Assembly (NCBI GenBank): GCA_036746235.1
Contig: DAIOEN010000004.1
Location: 1 to 64,000, forward strand
From: CALARM01 sp036746235
GTDB lineage: Bacteria; Vulcanimicrobiota; SpSt-956; JAKJGF01
Reading direction: 5' to 3'
DNA length: 64,000 nt
How positions within the stretch are numbered: position 1 is the stretch's first letter; each line of letters opens with the position of its first letter. The notes under the pieces were generated by a model. It searched no databases, was not told where the DNA came from, and saw nothing but the letters and a program-made list of their open reading frames with translations. Position numbers and translations under genes: made by a program. Shown in pieces: positions 62,543-64,000 of this stretch.

Positions 62543-63483
62543 TGGAATTCTGGAAAGATAAAAAAATTCTCCTTACGGGAGGCCACGGGTTTCTCGGGTC
62601 TTTTATACATGAGAAATTACTTGAAAGAGGTGTAAAGGAAGAAGATATAAAAGTACCTGATGTAAAAGACTGTGATCTAAGGATTATGGATAATTGCGTA
62701 AAATCGGTTAAAGATATGGATATTGTTATACATCTGGCGGCATCGGTAGGAGGTATAGGGTTTAACAAGAAATATCCCGGCACGCTTTTCTATGATAATG
62801 CCATAATGGGCATTCAACTTATAGAAGCGGCAAGAATTGAAGGAGTAAAGAAATTTGTTACCCTGGGAACAATCTGTGCATATCCGAAATTCACACCTGT
62901 GCCTTTCAAAGAGGAGAATCTCTGGCACGGATACCCGGAGGAAACAAATGCGCCTTACGGAGTGGCAAAGAAGATGCTTCTCGTTCAATGCCAGTCCTAC
63001 AGGGATCAGTACGGATTTAACGGCATATATCTTCTCCCTGTTAATCTATACGGTCCCAGAGATAATTTCCATCTGGAACACTCTCATGTAATACCGGCTC
63101 TAATAAGAAAAATGGTTGACGCAAAGAAAAGAGGAGACAGAGAGGTTACAGTATGGGGCACAGGAGAGGTATCAAGAGAATTTCTCTATGTGGAAGATGC
63201 GGCAGAAGGAATATTACTTGCTGCTGAGAAATATAATAAAAGTGATCCTGTAAATCTCGGAGTAGGGAAAGAAATAAAGATAAAGGATCTTGTAGAATTG
63301 ATAGTAGAGCTTACAGGCTATAAAGGGCAGATCATCTGGGACAAATCGAAACCGGACGGCCAGCCCAGAAGAAGCCTTGATGTAAAAAGAGCACAGGAAG
63401 AATTCGGTTTTGTGGCAAAAAAAGATTTCAGAGAAGGACTCAGGGAAACGATTAAATGGTATGAAGGGAATTGTGAAAAGTGA
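62542..63483 (+). CDS. fcl: GDP-L-fucose synthase
   Basis: 313 residues. KILLTGGHGFLGSFIHEKLL, DIVIHLAASVGGIGFNKKYP, TLGTICAYPKFTPVPFKEEN, GYPEETNAPYGVAKKMLLVQ (Y-x3-K), LPVNLYGPRDNFHLEHSHVI and WGTGEVSREFLYVEDAAEGI. The epimerase-reductase that completes GDP-L-fucose. Coupled to gmd. Both enzymes point to fucose in the surface glycan. Confidence 0.95.
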   Translation: MEFWKDKKILLTGGHGFLGSFIHEKLLERGVKEEDIKVPDVKDCDLRIMDNCVKSVKDMDIVIHLAASVGGIGFNKKYPGTLFYDNAIMGIQLIEAARIEGVKKFVTLGTICAYPKFTPVPFKEENLWHGYPEETNAPYGVAKKMLLVQCQSYRDQYGFNGIYLLPVNLYGPRDNFHLEHSHVIPALIRKMVDAKKRGDREVTVWGTGEVSREFLYVEDAAEGILLAAEKYNKSDPVNLGVGKEIKIKDLVELIVELTGYKGQIIWDKSKPDGQPRRSLDVKRAQEEFGFVAKKDFREGLRETIKWYEGNCEK

Positions 63484-63490
63484 AACATAC

Positions 63491-63545
63491 ATCACCTATC
63501 ACGTATCACGCATCACCCGTCACGCCTTACGCGTCACCCGTCACG
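63491..63545. repeat. Degenerate tandem TCACGCATCACCCG-type repeats
   Basis: A run of short words (ATCACC, TATCACG, CATCACCCG, TCACGCC, GCGTCACCCG) fills the space between fcl and the permease SD. GC-richer than the surroundings. A short related piece, in reverse (GACGCATGACGGGTG), is at about 34617 before another glycan gene. Confidence 0.7.
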
Positions 63546-63563
63546 ATTTCAAAGGAGGAACCA

Positions 63564-64000
63564 ATGACTGCAGCACTGGCAGAAGATAAGAAAAAAACAG
63601 AATTTACAATAGTCATAGAAGCAGGTCGTACTGAAAAGGAATACTGGAAAGATCTATGGCGTTACAGAGAATTATTTTATTTCCTTGCATGGAGAGATAT
63701 TCTCGTAAGATATAAACAGACTGCCATAGGCGTGGCATGGAGCCTTATAAGGCCGCTCCTTACCATGATGGTCTTTACGGTAATCTTCGGGAAACTGGCA
63801 AAATTACCGTCCGAAGGTGTTCCCTATGCCATACTGGTTTTTGCAGCCATGCTTCCATGGCAGTTTTTCTCAAATGCCCTGTCTGAAGCAAGTAACAGCC
63901 TTATTACAAATTCAAACCTCATATCAAAGGTCTATTTTCCCAGACTTGTTATTCCTACCAGTTCCGTCATAGTAAGTTTTGTTGATTTCCTTATATCTTT
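63564..64000 (+). CDS. ABC-2 polysaccharide exporter permease, N-terminal part (Wzm-like)
   Basis: 145 codons to the window edge, in frame. AAAGGAGG lies before ATG 63564. YFLAWRDILVRYKQTAIGVA, WSLIRPLLTMMVFTVIFGKL, LVFAAMLPWQFFSNALSEAS and NLISKVYFPRLVIPTSSV are standard for ABC-2 O-antigen/capsule permeases (the R-D-I-x-x-R-Y-K-Q motif and F-P-R). The partner ATPase is expected just outside. It shows an ABC-dependent export route beside Wzx/Wzy. Confidence 0.92.
   Translation, partial: MTAALAEDKKKTEFTIVIEAGRTEKEYWKDLWRYRELFYFLAWRDILVRYKQTAIGVAWSLIRPLLTMMVFTVIFGKLAKLPSEGVPYAILVFAAMLPWQFFSNALSEASNSLITNSNLISKVYFPRLVIPTSSVIVSFVDFLIS

Overview
The window is AT-rich, densely coded bacterial DNA from a diderm (Gram-negative-type) organism. 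Evidence for an outer membrane is a Wza-like SLBB export protein beside a two-membrane-segment Wzc-like tyrosine kinase. I cannot assign a phylum. The SynChlorMet-type radical SAM genes, very long TPR proteins, many Rpn/PD-(D/E)XK genes with expandable C-terminal repeats and one 100-N scaffold gap suggest an uncultured environmental bacterium assembled from a metagenome or draft. I see no tRNA, rRNA or CRISPR array.

Layout. (1) 1-1707: tandem, partly decayed Rpn-family nuclease genes with Gly/Glu/Met/Lys repeats. (2) 1721-5787: a ribosomal-peptide (RiPP) maturation cassette of SynChlorMet type. It holds a truncated scmF copy, scmE, scmF, a 108-residue precursor-like peptide with eight C-x3-G repeats, and the P-loop protein scmC. 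(3) 5788-13800: an accessory graveyard of GxxExxY nuclease genes and fragments, toxin-antitoxin genes and remnants (DUF433/DUF5615, PIN/antitoxin), PD-(D/E)XK-like proteins, and short interspersed repeats. Two of these repeats sit inside GxxExxY reading frames. Copies of the 3' tails of scmC and a GxxExxY gene are scattered here. (4) 13853-16205: an S26-type signal peptidase-like gene overlapping an ABC exporter gene. (5) 16213-23107, minus strand: three large TPR proteins (TPR plus formylglycine-generating-enzyme-like domain; DnaJ plus TPR; a giant TPR protein). (6) 23181-64000: a large exopolysaccharide/O-antigen locus, starting from a consensus promoter with a Wzc-like kinase, Wza-like exporter, O-antigen ligase/polymerase-like protein and FecR-like protein. 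It continues with two WecG/TagA transferases, a GDP-mannose 3,5-epimerase-like enzyme, membrane and soluble glycosyltransferases, several methyltransferases, a Wzx flippase, a Wzy-like polymerase, a beta-helix/SGNH protein, gmd and fcl for GDP-L-fucose, and the start of an ABC-2 polysaccharide permease.

The polysaccharide locus is interrupted by an IS21-family element inserted in a methyltransferase gene (5-bp target duplication), an IS3-family element with an amber codon in its transposase, a small MITE-like inverted-repeat element, further Rpn genes, a truncated XRE regulator and a PIN/MerR-type toxin-antitoxin pair. An AMP-forming acyl-CoA (probably acetyl-CoA) synthetase lies between the toxin-antitoxin pair and gmd.

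Together the genes describe cell-surface glycan assembly (sugar nucleotides, transferases, flippase/polymerase and ABC routes, export and phospho-regulation) next to a separate peptide natural-product cassette. Most plausible novelty: the peptide with its eight C-x3-G units, the ~45-bp mobile repeat that entered GxxExxY genes, and a duplicated 60-bp promoter module in the glycan locus.
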